A stretch of 64,000 bases of DNA from Actinomadura nitritigenes (GCF_017573545.1 NZ_JAGEOK010000001.1:124001-188000), one strand, 5' to 3'; shown: positions 27,621 to 36,683, numbered from the stretch's first letter. The notes: generated by a model from the sequence alone, not told the origin. Numbers and translations: made by a program.

Positions 27621-28049
27621 TCAGGAGCGGGCCATCCCGTACAGGTGCTCGACGTGCAGCTTGAGGACCAGCCGCCCGTCCTGCACCATCACCCGCCGGT
27701 ACTCGTCCCAGTCGGGGTGCTCACCGCGGATGGCGCGGTACACGTCGACCAGTTCCTCCACCGCCGCGTCGTGCGGGTCGGCGGCCACCGCGGTCAGCTC
27801 CGCGGTGCCCTCGGCGACCGCGTACGACCAGCCGTCCGGCGCGCTGACGTGCAGGCTCGCCCGCGGGTCGCGGCGCAGGTTGCGGGCCTTGGCCCGGTCG
27901 GCGGTGATCGAGACGCGGATCAGCCGGGACGCCGCGTCGAAGTGGTAGTTGACGTTGGACAGCTGGGGCCGCCCGTCCCGCTTGAGCGTGGCCAGCACGC
28001 CGAGGTCCCGCTCCTCCAGCAGCTTCACCAGTGCCGCGTCGTCCGCCAT
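27621..28049 (-). CDS. PPOX-class (probably F420-dependent) oxidoreductase
   Basis: A 142-residue split-beta-barrel protein of the pyridoxamine-phosphate-oxidase superfamily. The N-terminal LEERDLGVLATLKRDGRPQL and YHFDAASRLIRVS, then TADRAKARNLRRDPRASLHV, are typical of the actinobacterial F420-dependent subgroup. HPDWDEYRRVMVQDGRLVLK closes the fold. The ATG at 28049 has GGGAGG 6 bases upstream. Members reduce quinones or other electron acceptors, but the substrate here is unknown. Confidence 0.86.
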   Translation of the reverse strand: MADDAALVKLLEERDLGVLATLKRDGRPQLSNVNYHFDAASRLIRVSITADRAKARNLRRDPRASLHVSAPDGWSYAVAEGTAELTAVAADPHDAAVEELVDVYRAIRGEHPDWDEYRRVMVQDGRLVLKLHVEHLYGMARS

Positions 28050-28132
28050 CGTCCGCCTCCCGGGTCGTGATCGTCTCCAGGGCACAACCGCGCCCGGTTC
28101 CGATCACTTCCCGGAGGACGGTCCCGGACACG

Positions 28133-28843
28133 TCAGCGCGCCGCCAGCGCCGGGAAGTCGAACACGCGGGCGTCGTCGGCCGGGCCCTCACCGCCCTGCC
28201 CGCCGCTCCCGTCGTTCCCGCCGCCGGAGCCGCCGGCCGGCGCGAGCGCGGCCCGGTCGGTGAGGATGTGGCCGCGGAAAACCGCGCCCTTGGCGGTGAC
28301 CTTGACGGCCTGGAACGCGTCCGGGCGCAGCGCGCAGAACCCCGTTCGCACGACGTCGTCGAAGAGCGAGTCCGAGACCACGTAGGCCAGGTCGCGCTCC
28401 GGGTCGGCGGACAGCAGGCGGCGCAGCGGCCCCGCGTCCAGCAGCCGCTGGACGACGATGGGCGCGTCGCCGGCGGGCCCGAACGGCCCGGCGGTCAGCG
28501 TGCCGTGGTGCAGCGAGAGCCGCACCCGCAGCCGGAACCGGGCGCCCGCGTCGGCCGCCGCGCGGTTGATCTCGCGCAGCGCGCCCGCGAGCCCGATGGC
28601 GAAGTCGCCCGCCACCGGCGCGGGGTCGATCCCGTCCGGGAGCGTGGCCAGCTCGCCGTCGCCGCCGACCTGCTTGTCCCAGCGGGACCGGTCGAGCCCG
28701 ACGCCGCGCGCGGCGCGGTCGAGCGCCTCCGACAGCTGGCGCTGGGCGAGCAGCTGCTCGCTGGTGTCCCGCTTGCTGTACCCCTGGATGTCCACCGCCA
28801 TGAGCAGGCGGTAGTGCAGCGCGTGTCGCTCTTTCCCTTCCAC
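28133..28843 (-). CDS. Nucleotidyl cyclase-like (class III) domain protein
   Basis: A 236-residue protein with the class III adenylate/guanylate cyclase-like fold. RLLMAVDIQGYSKRD places the first metal-binding Asp at residue 18, and KQVGGDGELATLP places the second at 62. LRVRLSLHHGTLTAGPFGPA is the later strand-turn. The substrate-selecting residues of true cyclases are not clear. Proteins of this type are abundant in actinomycetes as single-domain products, often beside regulatory or effector genes. The C-terminal 35 residues are Gly/Ser-rich. The GTG at 28843 has GAGGGG about 10 bases upstream; a longer frame upstream lacks coding bias. Confidence 0.75.
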   Translation of the reverse strand: MEGKERHALHYRLLMAVDIQGYSKRDTSEQLLAQRQLSEALDRAARGVGLDRSRWDKQVGGDGELATLPDGIDPAPVAGDFAIGLAGALREINRAAADAGARFRLRVRLSLHHGTLTAGPFGPAGDAPIVVQRLLDAGPLRRLLSADPERDLAYVVSDSLFDDVVRTGFCALRPDAFQAVKVTAKGAVFRGHILTDRAALAPAGGSGGGNDGSGGQGGEGPADDARVFDFPALAAR

Positions 28844-29247
28844 TCCGAATCCGCCCCTCGTCCTCCGAGCAAATAGAGGGCCGGTTGCCCCGCATTCGCT
28901 CCACTGTGGAGTGAGTGTTGCCTGATGGAGGATCGCCGCGGTCGTCCGGGTGGCATAGGTGGGCCGTGCGTCGCCTCCTCCGCTCTCGTGTGACGTCTTT
29001 TTCGGCCACTTGGACGGGACGGCGTCGCCGTCGGCGCCCTCAAGTAAGTAATACCTAGCGAACAAGCAAGGGCGCTACCGGAATAACCACCGCAAAACGG
29101 CGAGCGGGACGGCGGTCCGATGCCGTTTCCGGCACCCCTTGAACCGGCCGTCGCCCCCGTCGCGTACTGCCTCCCGACGCCACACCCGGCGCACCGCGCA
29201 CCGTCCCGTGCGCCGCGTCCCCGCCCCCGCACCCGCCGGAGAGCACG
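28844..29247. other. 404-bp divergent intergenic region
   Basis: This gap separates the cyclase-like gene and the ECF sigma gene. It is less GC-rich than the flanks. It contains a perfect 6-1-6 palindrome CTCCACTGTGGAG (28899-28911) and a GGAATAACC sequence (29080-29088) that could be an ECF-type -35 element, though no matching -10 is clear. No coding sequence was found. Confidence 0.5.
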
Positions 29248-29853
29248 ATGGCCAACAGATCGTCCACCGCGGCGCCGTCCCGCGCCCGCCCTCCCGCCGC
29301 GTCCGGTCCCTGGAGCTGGTTCCGCGGCCCGCGGCCCGCCGGCGCGGTCGACGACCAGGTGATCGTGACCGAGCTGTACCGGGTGTACGGCCGGCCGCTG
29401 CTGTCGTTCGTGCTGCGGCTCACCGGCGGCGACCGGCACTGGGCCGAGGACGTGGTGCAGGAGACCATGATCCGCGCCTGGCGCAGCGCGCACCAGCTCG
29501 ACGAGAACGCGGCGTCGCTGCTGCCGTGGCTGGCGACCGTGGCGCGCCGGATCGTCATCGACGACCAGCGCCGCAAGAACGCCCGGCCGCAGGAGGCGGG
29601 CGAGGGGCCGCTGGAGAACATGCGCGTCCCCGACGGGCTGGAGGACCTGCTGCGCTCCGTCGTCGTCTCCGAGGCCCTGCTCGCCCTGTCGCCCGCGCAC
29701 CGCGAGGTGCTCAACGAGACCTTCTTCCGGGACCGGTCGGTGAACGAGGCCGCCCGGCACCTCGGCATCCCGGTCGGGACCGTGAAGTCGCGGGTCTACT
29801 ACGCGCTCCGGGCGCTGCGGGTCGCCCTGGAGGAGAGAGGCGTGACGCCATGA
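29248..29853 (+). CDS. ECF-type RNA polymerase sigma factor
   Basis: A 201-residue extracytoplasmic-function sigma factor. Region 2 includes ELYRVYGRPLLSFVLRLTGG and DVVQETMIRAWRSA. Region 4 ends with SVNEAARHLGIPVGTVKSRV, the -35-recognising helix-turn-helix. An N-terminal extension of about 35 residues is Pro/Ala/Ser-rich. GGAGAG lies 5 bases before the ATG. The stop overlaps the start of an anti-sigma gene (ATGA), so the two are translationally coupled and the sigma is presumably held inactive by that partner. Confidence 0.93.
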   Translation: MANRSSTAAPSRARPPAASGPWSWFRGPRPAGAVDDQVIVTELYRVYGRPLLSFVLRLTGGDRHWAEDVVQETMIRAWRSAHQLDENAASLLPWLATVARRIVIDDQRRKNARPQEAGEGPLENMRVPDGLEDLLRSVVVSEALLALSPAHREVLNETFFRDRSVNEAARHLGIPVGTVKSRVYYALRALRVALEERGVTP

Positions 29854-30575
29854 CCGCGCCCGCCGCGCACGTCGACGTCGGCGCCTACGCCCTCGGCCTG
29901 CTGGAGGAGCCCGACCGGCGCGCGTTCGAGGCGCACCTGTCGTCCTGCCTGCCGTGCCACGAGGAGCTGGCCGCGCTCAGCGGCGTCGCCGCGACTCTGG
30001 ACGGCATCGGCCCGATCGCCGAGGCGCCGGGCGGCCTGCCCGAGCCGGCGCCGGTTCCGGAGCTGCTGCACCGCCGCATCCGGCGCGAGCGCCGCGGCCG
30101 CACGGCGCGGGCGCTGGTGGGCGCCGCCGCCGGGCTCGTCCTGCTGGCCGGTGCGCTCGGCGCCGGGTACACCGCCGGCACCGACCGGTCCCCCGCCCCC
30201 GCGCGCTCGCCGGGGGCCGCCGACGGCGCCGCCGCGCTGCTGCGCGACGGGCACCGGACGACCGCCTCCGACGCGGGGACGGGGGCGTCCGGGACCGTCG
30301 CGACGCAGGGGACCCCGTGGGGCAGCCGGGTCGCGCTGCAGCTCAGCAAGGTCCGCGGGCCGCTGGAGTGCGAGCTCGTCGCGGTGGACGGCGCGGGCCG
30401 CGCCCACACCGTCGCCGGCTGGTCCGTCCCCGCCAAGGGGTACGGCCTGCCCGGCTCCCCGCAGCCGCGGCTGACCGTGCAGGGCGGCGCCGCGATCAAG
30501 CCCGCCGACATCAGGCGGTTCGAGGTCCGCACGCTCGGCCCCGGCGGGCGGACGCTGCTCAGCGTCCCCGCCTGA
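29850..30575 (+). CDS. Zinc-finger anti-sigma factor
   Basis: A 241-residue single-pass membrane protein. The N-terminal ZAS/zf-HC2 motif HLSSCLPCHEELAAL provides His-x3-Cys-x2-Cys. A transmembrane helix at about 90-113 (VGAAAGLVLLAGALGAGY) separates it from an extracytoplasmic domain. That domain has an anti-sigma-K-like core (GTPWGSRVALQLSKVRGPLE, then RRFEVRTLGPGG). Release would probably need regulated proteolysis. The start overlaps the sigma gene stop by 4 bp. Confidence 0.9.
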   Translation: MTAPAAHVDVGAYALGLLEEPDRRAFEAHLSSCLPCHEELAALSGVAATLDGIGPIAEAPGGLPEPAPVPELLHRRIRRERRGRTARALVGAAAGLVLLAGALGAGYTAGTDRSPAPARSPGAADGAAALLRDGHRTTASDAGTGASGTVATQGTPWGSRVALQLSKVRGPLECELVAVDGAGRAHTVAGWSVPAKGYGLPGSPQPRLTVQGGAAIKPADIRRFEVRTLGPGGRTLLSVPA

Positions 30576-30645
30576 CCTCGGCTCCGCGCGCGGGGGCCAC
30601 GGCGTGACGGGGACGGCGTGACGGGGACCACGGAGGCGCGTCCCA

Positions 30646-30651
30646 TAGGCT
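30646..30651 (+). promoter_or_regulatory. -10 box for a leaderless transcript
   Basis: TAGGCT is followed by 6 bases and then the ATG at 30658, so transcription would begin at or next to the start codon. There is no ribosome site. Confidence 0.5.
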
Positions 30652-30657
30652 GGCTGG

Positions 30658-31371
30658 ATGAGCAGGACCCGACCGTCCCCCGGCCCCCGGCTGATGCTTC
30701 CCGGCCTCCGCGAGGTCTACGCGGCCTTCGTCCGGGAGGCGGACGCGCTGCCCGCGCTGCCCGGGGCGCTGCAGGCCGAGGTGTGGACGTCCGCGCAGCT
30801 CGGGACGCTGGAGGCCGCCGCCCCGCACGAGGCGGGCCGGCGCGCCGCGCTCGGCGACCTGATCATGTCACTGCGGGCCGCGGCGACGCCCGGCGCCCGG
30901 ACGTTCCTGCGCGCGCTCGCCGCGATCGGCCCGTCCGTCGGGCGCACCGCCGCGGGCAAGGCGGCGGACGCGCTGCGCGATCTCCCGGCGGCGCCGTGGG
31001 AGGGCTCGCTCGGCCGCGTCGTCCCCGGGCAGGCGTGGCTGATCCAGGAGGGGCCGCTGGACGGCGACCGGCTGGTGTGCGAGTTCCGCTACGAGGACGC
31101 GGGCACGGCGGGCATGCACGCGCTGGCGGTCCGGCTGTCCTACGGCGACTCCCCCACCGAGGTCGTGATCGTCGGTGACGTCCCGGCGCTGATGACGGCG
31201 GCGCGGCAGGCGATGCAGGCCGAGCTGTGCGTCGTCCAGCCCTACGACGCGGCGGCCGTGGGCGAGCGGCTCCGCACCGCGCTGGACGGCGCGGAACCGC
31301 TGCCCGAGGCGTGCTACCCCGCGCTGGCCCTGGCCCGGCACCGCGCCGGACTGCTCGGCCGGGCGCGCTAG
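30658..31371 (+). CDS. Conserved hypothetical protein
   Basis: A 237-residue predicted soluble protein of unknown function. It is mainly helical at the N-terminus (LREVYAAFVREADALPALPG), with a central beta-rich part (AWLIQEGPLDGDRLVCEFRY, SYGDSPTEVVIVGD) and a helical C-terminus. No catalytic motif, signal peptide or membrane segment is visible. Codon usage is typical of the neighbours, so it is a real gene. It appears to be read from a leaderless mRNA. Confidence 0.7.
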   Translation: MSRTRPSPGPRLMLPGLREVYAAFVREADALPALPGALQAEVWTSAQLGTLEAAAPHEAGRRAALGDLIMSLRAAATPGARTFLRALAAIGPSVGRTAAGKAADALRDLPAAPWEGSLGRVVPGQAWLIQEGPLDGDRLVCEFRYEDAGTAGMHALAVRLSYGDSPTEVVIVGDVPALMTAARQAMQAELCVVQPYDAAAVGERLRTALDGAEPLPEACYPALALARHRAGLLGRAR

Positions 31372-31413
31372 AGGCCGGCCACCGGGCTCGCTAGCGGCAG
31401 GGCACCGGCGGCG

Positions 31414-32253
31414 CTAGCGGCCGAGCGCGCGGTGGCGGCGGACGGCCAGCGGCAGGAACACCGCCGTGATCGCCAGCGGCCACGCCACCGCGAGGAGCGC
31501 GCTGTGCCCGGCCGCCCAGGAACCGCTCGCCAGCGCGTCCCGCGACGGGTCGCCGAACAGGTCGCGGCACGCGGTGACGGTCGCCGACATCGGGTTCCAC
31601 TCGGCGACCGCGCCGAGCCAGGCCGGCATGGTGCTCGGCGCGACGAGCGCGCTCGACAGGAACCCGACCGGCCACACCAGGATCTGGATCATCATGACCG
31701 ACTCGGGGCCCCTGGCGACCAGGCCGAGGTAGATCCCGACCCAGATCAGCGCGAACCGCAGGAGCAGCAGCAGGCCGAGGCCCGCGAGCGCCGCACCGGG
31801 CCCGCCGTGCACGCGCCAGCCGATCAGCACGCCGCACAGCGCCATGACCGCGAGCACGAGCAGCGAGTCGACCAGGTCGGCGGCGCCGCGCCCGACGACG
31901 ACGGCCGACGGCGCCATCGGCATCGCCCGGAACCGGTCCGAGACGCCCCGGGCCGCGTCGACGGCGATCGCGGTGAAGGTGCTCTCGACGCCGAACACCA
32001 TCGTCATGGCGAACATGCCCGGGACGATGAAGGCCCGGTAGTCCCCGCCGGGGACGTCCATCTGGCCGCCGAACAGGTAGCCCATCATCAGCACGACCAT
32101 CACCGGGAACAGCAGGCTCATGGCGAGCTGCTCGGGGCGCTTCGCCCAGTGGGTGAGGGCGCGCAGGGTGAGCGTCCAGCCGTCGGCGGCCGCCCAGCGC
32201 AGCCGCCCGAGCGGGGTGCGCGGGACCTGCGGGACGTACGGTGGCGCGGTCAC
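31414..32253 (-). CDS. ABC-2 type transporter permease (DrrB-like)
   Basis: A 279-residue ABC-2 membrane protein with six hydrophobic helices. LRALTHWAKRPEQLAMSLLF, a helix ending MMGYLFGG, GDYRAFIVPGMFAMTMVFG and the MSATVTACRDLFGDP segment are typical of daunorubicin-resistance-type DrrB permeases. The GTG at 32253 overlaps the stop of the ATPase gene by GTGA. With the ATPase it would form an efflux pump for a hydrophobic drug or lipid. The divergent TetR gene probably senses the substrate. Confidence 0.9.
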   Translation of the reverse strand: MTAPPYVPQVPRTPLGRLRWAAADGWTLTLRALTHWAKRPEQLAMSLLFPVMVVLMMGYLFGGQMDVPGGDYRAFIVPGMFAMTMVFGVESTFTAIAVDAARGVSDRFRAMPMAPSAVVVGRGAADLVDSLLVLAVMALCGVLIGWRVHGGPGAALAGLGLLLLLRFALIWVGIYLGLVARGPESVMMIQILVWPVGFLSSALVAPSTMPAWLGAVAEWNPMSATVTACRDLFGDPSRDALASGSWAAGHSALLAVAWPLAITAVFLPLAVRRHRALGR

Positions 32254-33272
32254 GCGGAGACCTCCTTGTCGTCGTGCGCCGGCTCGTCGCGGGCCGGCCC
32301 TCCGCCCGCCGGCCCGCCCGGTCCCGCGGCGGGGCCGCCGGTGAGGTGCAGGAACACCTCGTCGAGGGTGGGGCGGCGCACGCCGATGTCGGCGACCCGC
32401 ACGCCCGCCTCGTCCAGCGCGCGGACGGCGCCGGTGAGCGCGGCGACCGGGTCGGTGACGGGCGCGCCGACCGCCAGGGCACCGGCGTCCACCTCCGGTT
32501 CGGCGCCCGACACCCGGCCCGCGATCGCGGCGGCGGCGCCGAGCGCGCCGGGGTCCTCGACGACGATCCGCAGCCGGTCGCCGCCGAGGCGGGCCTTCAG
32601 CCGGTCCGGCGCGCCCTCGGCGATCACCCGGCCGCGGTCGATCACGGACACGGCGTCGGCGAGCCGGTCGGCCTCCTCCAGGTACTGGGTGGTGAGGACG
32701 ACGGTGGTGCCGCCGCCCGCGAGCGCGCGGACCGCGTCCCACACCTCGATGCGGCTGCGCGGGTCGAGGCCGGTGGTGGGCTCGTCGAGGAACAGCACGG
32801 CCGGCGCGAGGATCATCCCGGCGGCGAGGTCGAGGCGGCGCCGCATGCCGCCGGAGTACGTCCCGGCGGGGCGGTCGGCGGCGTCGGCGAGCCGGAACCG
32901 CTCCAGCAGCTCGTCCGCCCTTCGGCGCGCCCCGCGGACGCCGAGGTGGTGGAGGCGGCCGAACATGACGAGGTTCTGCCGGCCGGTGAGCACCTCGTCG
33001 ACGGCGGCGTGCTGCCCGACGAGGCCGATCCGCGTCCGCACCAGCTCGGGGGCCCGGACGACGTCGTGCCCGGCGACGGCGGCGCGGCCCCCGTCCGGGC
33101 GGGCGAGCGTGGTGAGGACGCGCACGCAGGTGGTCTTGCCCGCGCCGTTCGGGCCGAGGAGCCCGTGCACGGTGCCGGCGGGCACCCGCAGGTCCAGCCC
33201 GTCCAGGGCGGCGGTCCCGCCGTAGGTCTTGCGCAGTCCGGCCGCGTCGACCGCGGCCTGTGGCTCTGTCAT
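32250..33272 (-). CDS. Daunorubicin-resistance-type ABC transporter ATP-binding protein (DrrA-like)
   Basis: A 340-residue ATPase: Walker A GPNGAGKTT near residue 40, signature YSGGMRRRLDLA, Walker B VLFLDEPTTGLDP and the DrrA-type C-terminal extension ending RRPTLDEVFLHLTGG. A disordered Gly/Pro/Asp tail follows. It starts at the ATG at 33272 with GGGAG just upstream. It is coupled to the permease and divergent from a TetR regulator, across a gap with two palindromes. Confidence 0.92.
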   Translation of the reverse strand: MTEPQAAVDAAGLRKTYGGTAALDGLDLRVPAGTVHGLLGPNGAGKTTCVRVLTTLARPDGGRAAVAGHDVVRAPELVRTRIGLVGQHAAVDEVLTGRQNLVMFGRLHHLGVRGARRRADELLERFRLADAADRPAGTYSGGMRRRLDLAAGMILAPAVLFLDEPTTGLDPRSRIEVWDAVRALAGGGTTVVLTTQYLEEADRLADAVSVIDRGRVIAEGAPDRLKARLGGDRLRIVVEDPGALGAAAAIAGRVSGAEPEVDAGALAVGAPVTDPVAALTGAVRALDEAGVRVADIGVRRPTLDEVFLHLTGGPAAGPGGPAGGGPARDEPAHDDKEVSA

Positions 33273-33286
33273 GGGTCTCCCGAAAC

Positions 33287-33303
33287 TCCGTACACAATAC
33301 GGA
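33287..33303. promoter_or_regulatory. Operator candidate TCCGTA-N5-TACGGA
   Basis: A perfect 6-5-6 inverted repeat lies 15 bp upstream of the DrrA-like start, on the expected minus-strand promoter or 5' UTR. A second, shorter palindrome GTACGTCGTAC lies nearer the TetR gene. Both fit a TetR-type repressor controlling the divergent pair. Confidence 0.6.
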
Positions 33304-33365
33304 TTAACCATCGCGGAGACTATAACGTACGTCGTACAGAGTTTCATCCCTGGGAGGATGCGGGC

Positions 33366-34130
33366 GTGACGACCGAGTACAGCGGGGGCGGCGACCCGCG
33401 GCGCAGCCTGGAGCTCCTGTGGGGCGTGCCCGACCGGCCCAAGCGCGGCCCCAAGCCCAAGCTCACCGCCGAGCGCATCGTCCGCACCGCGATCGCCCTC
33501 GCCGACGCCGAGGGGCTGGACGCGCTGTCCATGCGCCGCATCGCCGACGAGCTCGGCGTCGCGCCGATGTCGATCTACACCTACGTCCCCGGGAAGGCCG
33601 AGCTGATCGACCTCATGCTCGACCGCGCCATGGCCGAGCTCACCCCCGCCGACGGCGTGCCCGGCGGCTGGCGGGCACGGCTCGAGCACATCGCCCGCGA
33701 CAACTGGGACCTGTACCACCGCCACCCCTGGCTGCTGCACGTCGCCGCCGTCCGCCCGCCCATGGGCCCCGCCGTGTTCGCCAAGTACGAGGCCGAGCTG
33801 CGCGCCGTCGACGGCATCGGACTCACCGACCTGGAGATGGACTCCGTCGTCGCGCTCGTCACCGGCTTCGCCGAGAGCTCGGCGCGCGTCTCGGTCAACG
33901 CCGCCGAGGCCGAGCGGCGCAGCGGCATGACCGACGCCCAGTGGTGGGAGGCCCTCGCACCGCTGCTGGAGGAGATCGACACCGGCGGCCGGGACTACCC
34001 GCTCAGCTCCCGGGTCGGCACCGCCGCCGGGATGGAGCACAACGCCGCCGTCGCCCCCGCGCACGCCTTCGAGTTCGGCCTCGCGCGCATCCTCGACGGC
34101 ATCGAGGTCCTGATCGCCTCCCGCGCCTGA
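33366..34130 (+). CDS. TetR-family regulator of the adjacent efflux pump
   Basis: A 254-residue repressor with a TetR helix-turn-helix (ALSMRRIADELGVAPMSIYT, then YVPGKAELIDLMLD) starting near residue 55, and a TetR_C-type ligand domain (WRARLEHIARDNWDLYHRHP, DLEMDSVVALVTGFAESSAR). GGGAGG lies 8 bases before the GTG at 33366. It is transcribed divergently from the drrAB-like pair. The N-terminal 30 residues (GGGDPRRSLELLWG, then PKRGPKPKL) are a common extension of this subgroup. Confidence 0.91.
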   Translation: MTTEYSGGGDPRRSLELLWGVPDRPKRGPKPKLTAERIVRTAIALADAEGLDALSMRRIADELGVAPMSIYTYVPGKAELIDLMLDRAMAELTPADGVPGGWRARLEHIARDNWDLYHRHPWLLHVAAVRPPMGPAVFAKYEAELRAVDGIGLTDLEMDSVVALVTGFAESSARVSVNAAEAERRSGMTDAQWWEALAPLLEEIDTGGRDYPLSSRVGTAAGMEHNAAVAPAHAFEFGLARILDGIEVLIASRA

Positions 34131-34154
34131 CCGCCGGCGGCGGAGGGCGGGCCG

Positions 34155-36683
34155 TCAGCGGCGGGGGTTGGTGCGGCGGGTCGGCGGGGCCGTGGTGGGG
34201 TCCTCGGGCCAGGGGTGCTTGGGGTAGCGGCCGCGCAGCTCCGCCCGGACGGCCTTGTAGCCCTCGCGCCAGAACGTCGCGAGGTCCGCGGTGACGGCCG
34301 CCGGCCGGCCCGCCGGCGACAGCAGGTGCACCACCAGCGGCACCCGCCCGCCCGCGAGCCGGGGCGCCGCGTCCCAGCCGAACAGCTCCTGCAGCTTCAC
34401 CGCCAGCACCGGCCGCTCGCCGCCGTAGTCCACCCGGATCCGCGACCCCGACGGCACCTCGATCCGCTCCGGCGCGTACTCGTCCAGCCGCGCCGCCGCC
34501 TCCCACGGCAGCAGCCCCCGCAGCATCGCCGCCACGTCGACCCGCCGCAGGTCCGACCGCCGCCGCGCGCCCGCCAGCCACTCGGGCGCGCGGTCCAGCA
34601 GCGCCGCGTCGCCGACCGCCGGCCACGGATCCCCGAGGGCGCCGTGCAGGAACGCCAGCCGCTCCCGCAGCGCGACGGCCGCCGGCGTCCAGTCCAGCAG
34701 CCCGAGGCCCTCGGCCCGCACGCCTTCCAGCAGCGCCGCGCGCACCAGCTCCGGGTCGGGGTCGCGCAGCGGCCGCGCGTCCAGCTCGATCGCGCCGAGC
34801 CGCTCGACCCGCCGCGCCACCACATCCCCGTCCCGCCAGGCCACCTCGTCCACCGTCTCCAGCAGGGGCGCGGCCGCGGCCCGGGCCACGTCCTCGTCGA
34901 TCACGACGGCCTGCCGCACCCGCGCCGACGCCGACCCGGCCGGACGGTCCGCGGCCGCCACCGCCAGCCACCGCGCCCGCGCGCCGGCCAGCGCCGACCC
35001 GTCCGCGAGCACCGCCCCGGTCCCGGACGCCATCAGGTACCCGCCGCCGCCCGGCCGCGCCCGCGCCACCCGCTCCGGGAACGCCAGCGCCACCACGCTC
35101 CCCGCCACCCGGTCGTCGCCGCCGCGCGCGGGCTCGCCGGGCCGGTCCGCCGCCGGGGGCAGGGACCTGCCGAGGCGGCGGGTCTCGTCGCGCCATCGGG
35201 CGGCGTGGCCGTCGGCGGGCCGGGACTGGCGGCGCAGCTTGCGCCAGGCCGCGGTGAGGTCGTCGCCGGCCGCGCGGGGCGGCGGCTCGGAGAGCAGCGC
35301 GACGATCTGGGCCGCGTCGCGCGCGCCGACCTCGCGGGCGCCGTCGAGCAGGGCCCGGGCCAGCCGGGGGTGCAGGCCGACGCCCGCCAGCAGCCGCCCG
35401 CGCGGGGTCACCCGCCCGTCGCGGACGGCGCCGAGGGCGTGCAGGACGGCGTGCGCGGCGTCCATCGCGGCGGCCGGCGGCGGATCGGGAAGGGCGAGGC
35501 CGCTCGCGTCCGGGTCGCCCCAGCACGCGGCCTGGAGCGCGAAGCCGGCGAGGTCGGCCAGCTCGATCTCCGGGCGGGGGCGGGCGGGCAGCCGGTCGTG
35601 CTCGGCCCGCGTCCAGCACCGGTAGACGGTGCCGGGCGCCTCGCGGCCGGCGCGGCCGGCGCGCTGCTCGGCGGTGGCGCGGGACGCGCGGACGGTGGTG
35701 AGCGCGCCGAGCCCGCGGGCGTGGTCGGTGCGCGGCTCGCGGGCCAGGCCCGCGTCCACGACGATCCGCACGCCGGGGACGGTGAGGCTGGACTCGGCGA
35801 CGGAGGTGGCGAGGACGACGCGGCGCCCGGTGCCGGGCGCGAGGACGGCGTCCTGCACCGCCGGCGGCGCCTGCCCGTGCACCTGCAGCACCTCGGCGGG
35901 GACGCCGGCGAGCTGCCCGGCGACGCGGCCGATCTCCCCCACGCCCGGCAGGAAGCACAGCAGGTCGCCGTCGCGTTCGGCGAGCACGCGCCGGACGGTC
36001 GCGGCGACGTGCGCGAGCAGCGCGGGGTCGACCCGCATCCCGTGCGGCGGCGGGACGGGGCGCGGCGGCGGCGCCCACACGACGTCGACGGGGTGCAGCG
36101 CGGCCTCGGTCTCCACCACCGGCACGGGACCGTCGCCGCCGCCGAGGAGGCGGGCCCACGGCCCGGTGTCGGCGGTCGCGGACGCGGCGACCAGGCGCAG
36201 GTCGGGGCGGAGGGCCGCGCGGACGTCCAGCAGGAACGCCAGCGCGGTGTCGGCGTCGAGGTGCCGCTCGTGGCATTCGTCGAGGATCACCGTGCCGACG
36301 CCGTCGAGGCCGGGATCGTCCTGCAGGCGCTGGAGCAGCACGCCCGTGGTGACGACGTCGACGCGGGAGCCGGGCTTCGCCTCCCCCCGGACGATCACCC
36401 CGACGCTGCGGCCGACGCGCTCGCCGAGCAGCCAGGCCATGCGGCGGGCCGCGGCGCGGGCGGCGAGCCGGCGCGGTTCCAGCACGAGGACCTTGCCCGC
36501 CGGAGACTGAGCCGCTCCCTGGTCGGCGGCGAGGGCGAGGCCGGCCAGCGCGAGCGGGACGAGGGTGGTCTTGCCGGTGCCGGGCGGCGCGGCGAGGACG
36601 GCGGCGCCGCGGGCGGCCAGCGCGGCGCGCAGCCCGGGGACGGCATGGCGGACGGGCAGGCCCTCGGCGGCGCTGATGTGCAT
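34155..36683 (-). CDS. hrpB: ATP-dependent helicase HrpB
   Basis: An 842-residue DEAH-box helicase. Motif I is PPGTGKTT (33-40), motif II DECH (135-138), motif III SATAD, motif V VLATSVAESSLTVPG and motif VI QRAGRAGR. The C-terminal HrpB domain includes DWTPAAVALRERLAFLHGAL and FGWDAAPRLAGGRVPLVVHL. Full length for the family. The ATG at 36683 fits the usual start just before the motif I helix. It is a single gene, convergent with the TetR gene after 24 bp and divergent from the NERD gene. The cellular role of HrpB in actinomycetes is not settled. Confidence 0.94.
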   Translation of the reverse strand: MHISAAEGLPVRHAVPGLRAALAARGAAVLAAPPGTGKTTLVPLALAGLALAADQGAAQSPAGKVLVLEPRRLAARAAARRMAWLLGERVGRSVGVIVRGEAKPGSRVDVVTTGVLLQRLQDDPGLDGVGTVILDECHERHLDADTALAFLLDVRAALRPDLRLVAASATADTGPWARLLGGGDGPVPVVETEAALHPVDVVWAPPPRPVPPPHGMRVDPALLAHVAATVRRVLAERDGDLLCFLPGVGEIGRVAGQLAGVPAEVLQVHGQAPPAVQDAVLAPGTGRRVVLATSVAESSLTVPGVRIVVDAGLAREPRTDHARGLGALTTVRASRATAEQRAGRAGREAPGTVYRCWTRAEHDRLPARPRPEIELADLAGFALQAACWGDPDASGLALPDPPPAAAMDAAHAVLHALGAVRDGRVTPRGRLLAGVGLHPRLARALLDGAREVGARDAAQIVALLSEPPPRAAGDDLTAAWRKLRRQSRPADGHAARWRDETRRLGRSLPPAADRPGEPARGGDDRVAGSVVALAFPERVARARPGGGGYLMASGTGAVLADGSALAGARARWLAVAAADRPAGSASARVRQAVVIDEDVARAAAAPLLETVDEVAWRDGDVVARRVERLGAIELDARPLRDPDPELVRAALLEGVRAEGLGLLDWTPAAVALRERLAFLHGALGDPWPAVGDAALLDRAPEWLAGARRRSDLRRVDVAAMLRGLLPWEAAARLDEYAPERIEVPSGSRIRVDYGGERPVLAVKLQELFGWDAAPRLAGGRVPLVVHLLSPAGRPAAVTADLATFWREGYKAVRAELRGRYPKHPWPEDPTTAPPTRRTNPRR

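Noticed and set aside
28844..29065. N-terminal extension of the cyclase-like protein
   Set aside because: It lacks third-position GC bias, and the GTG at 28843 has a ribosome site and matches the usual start just before the first strand.
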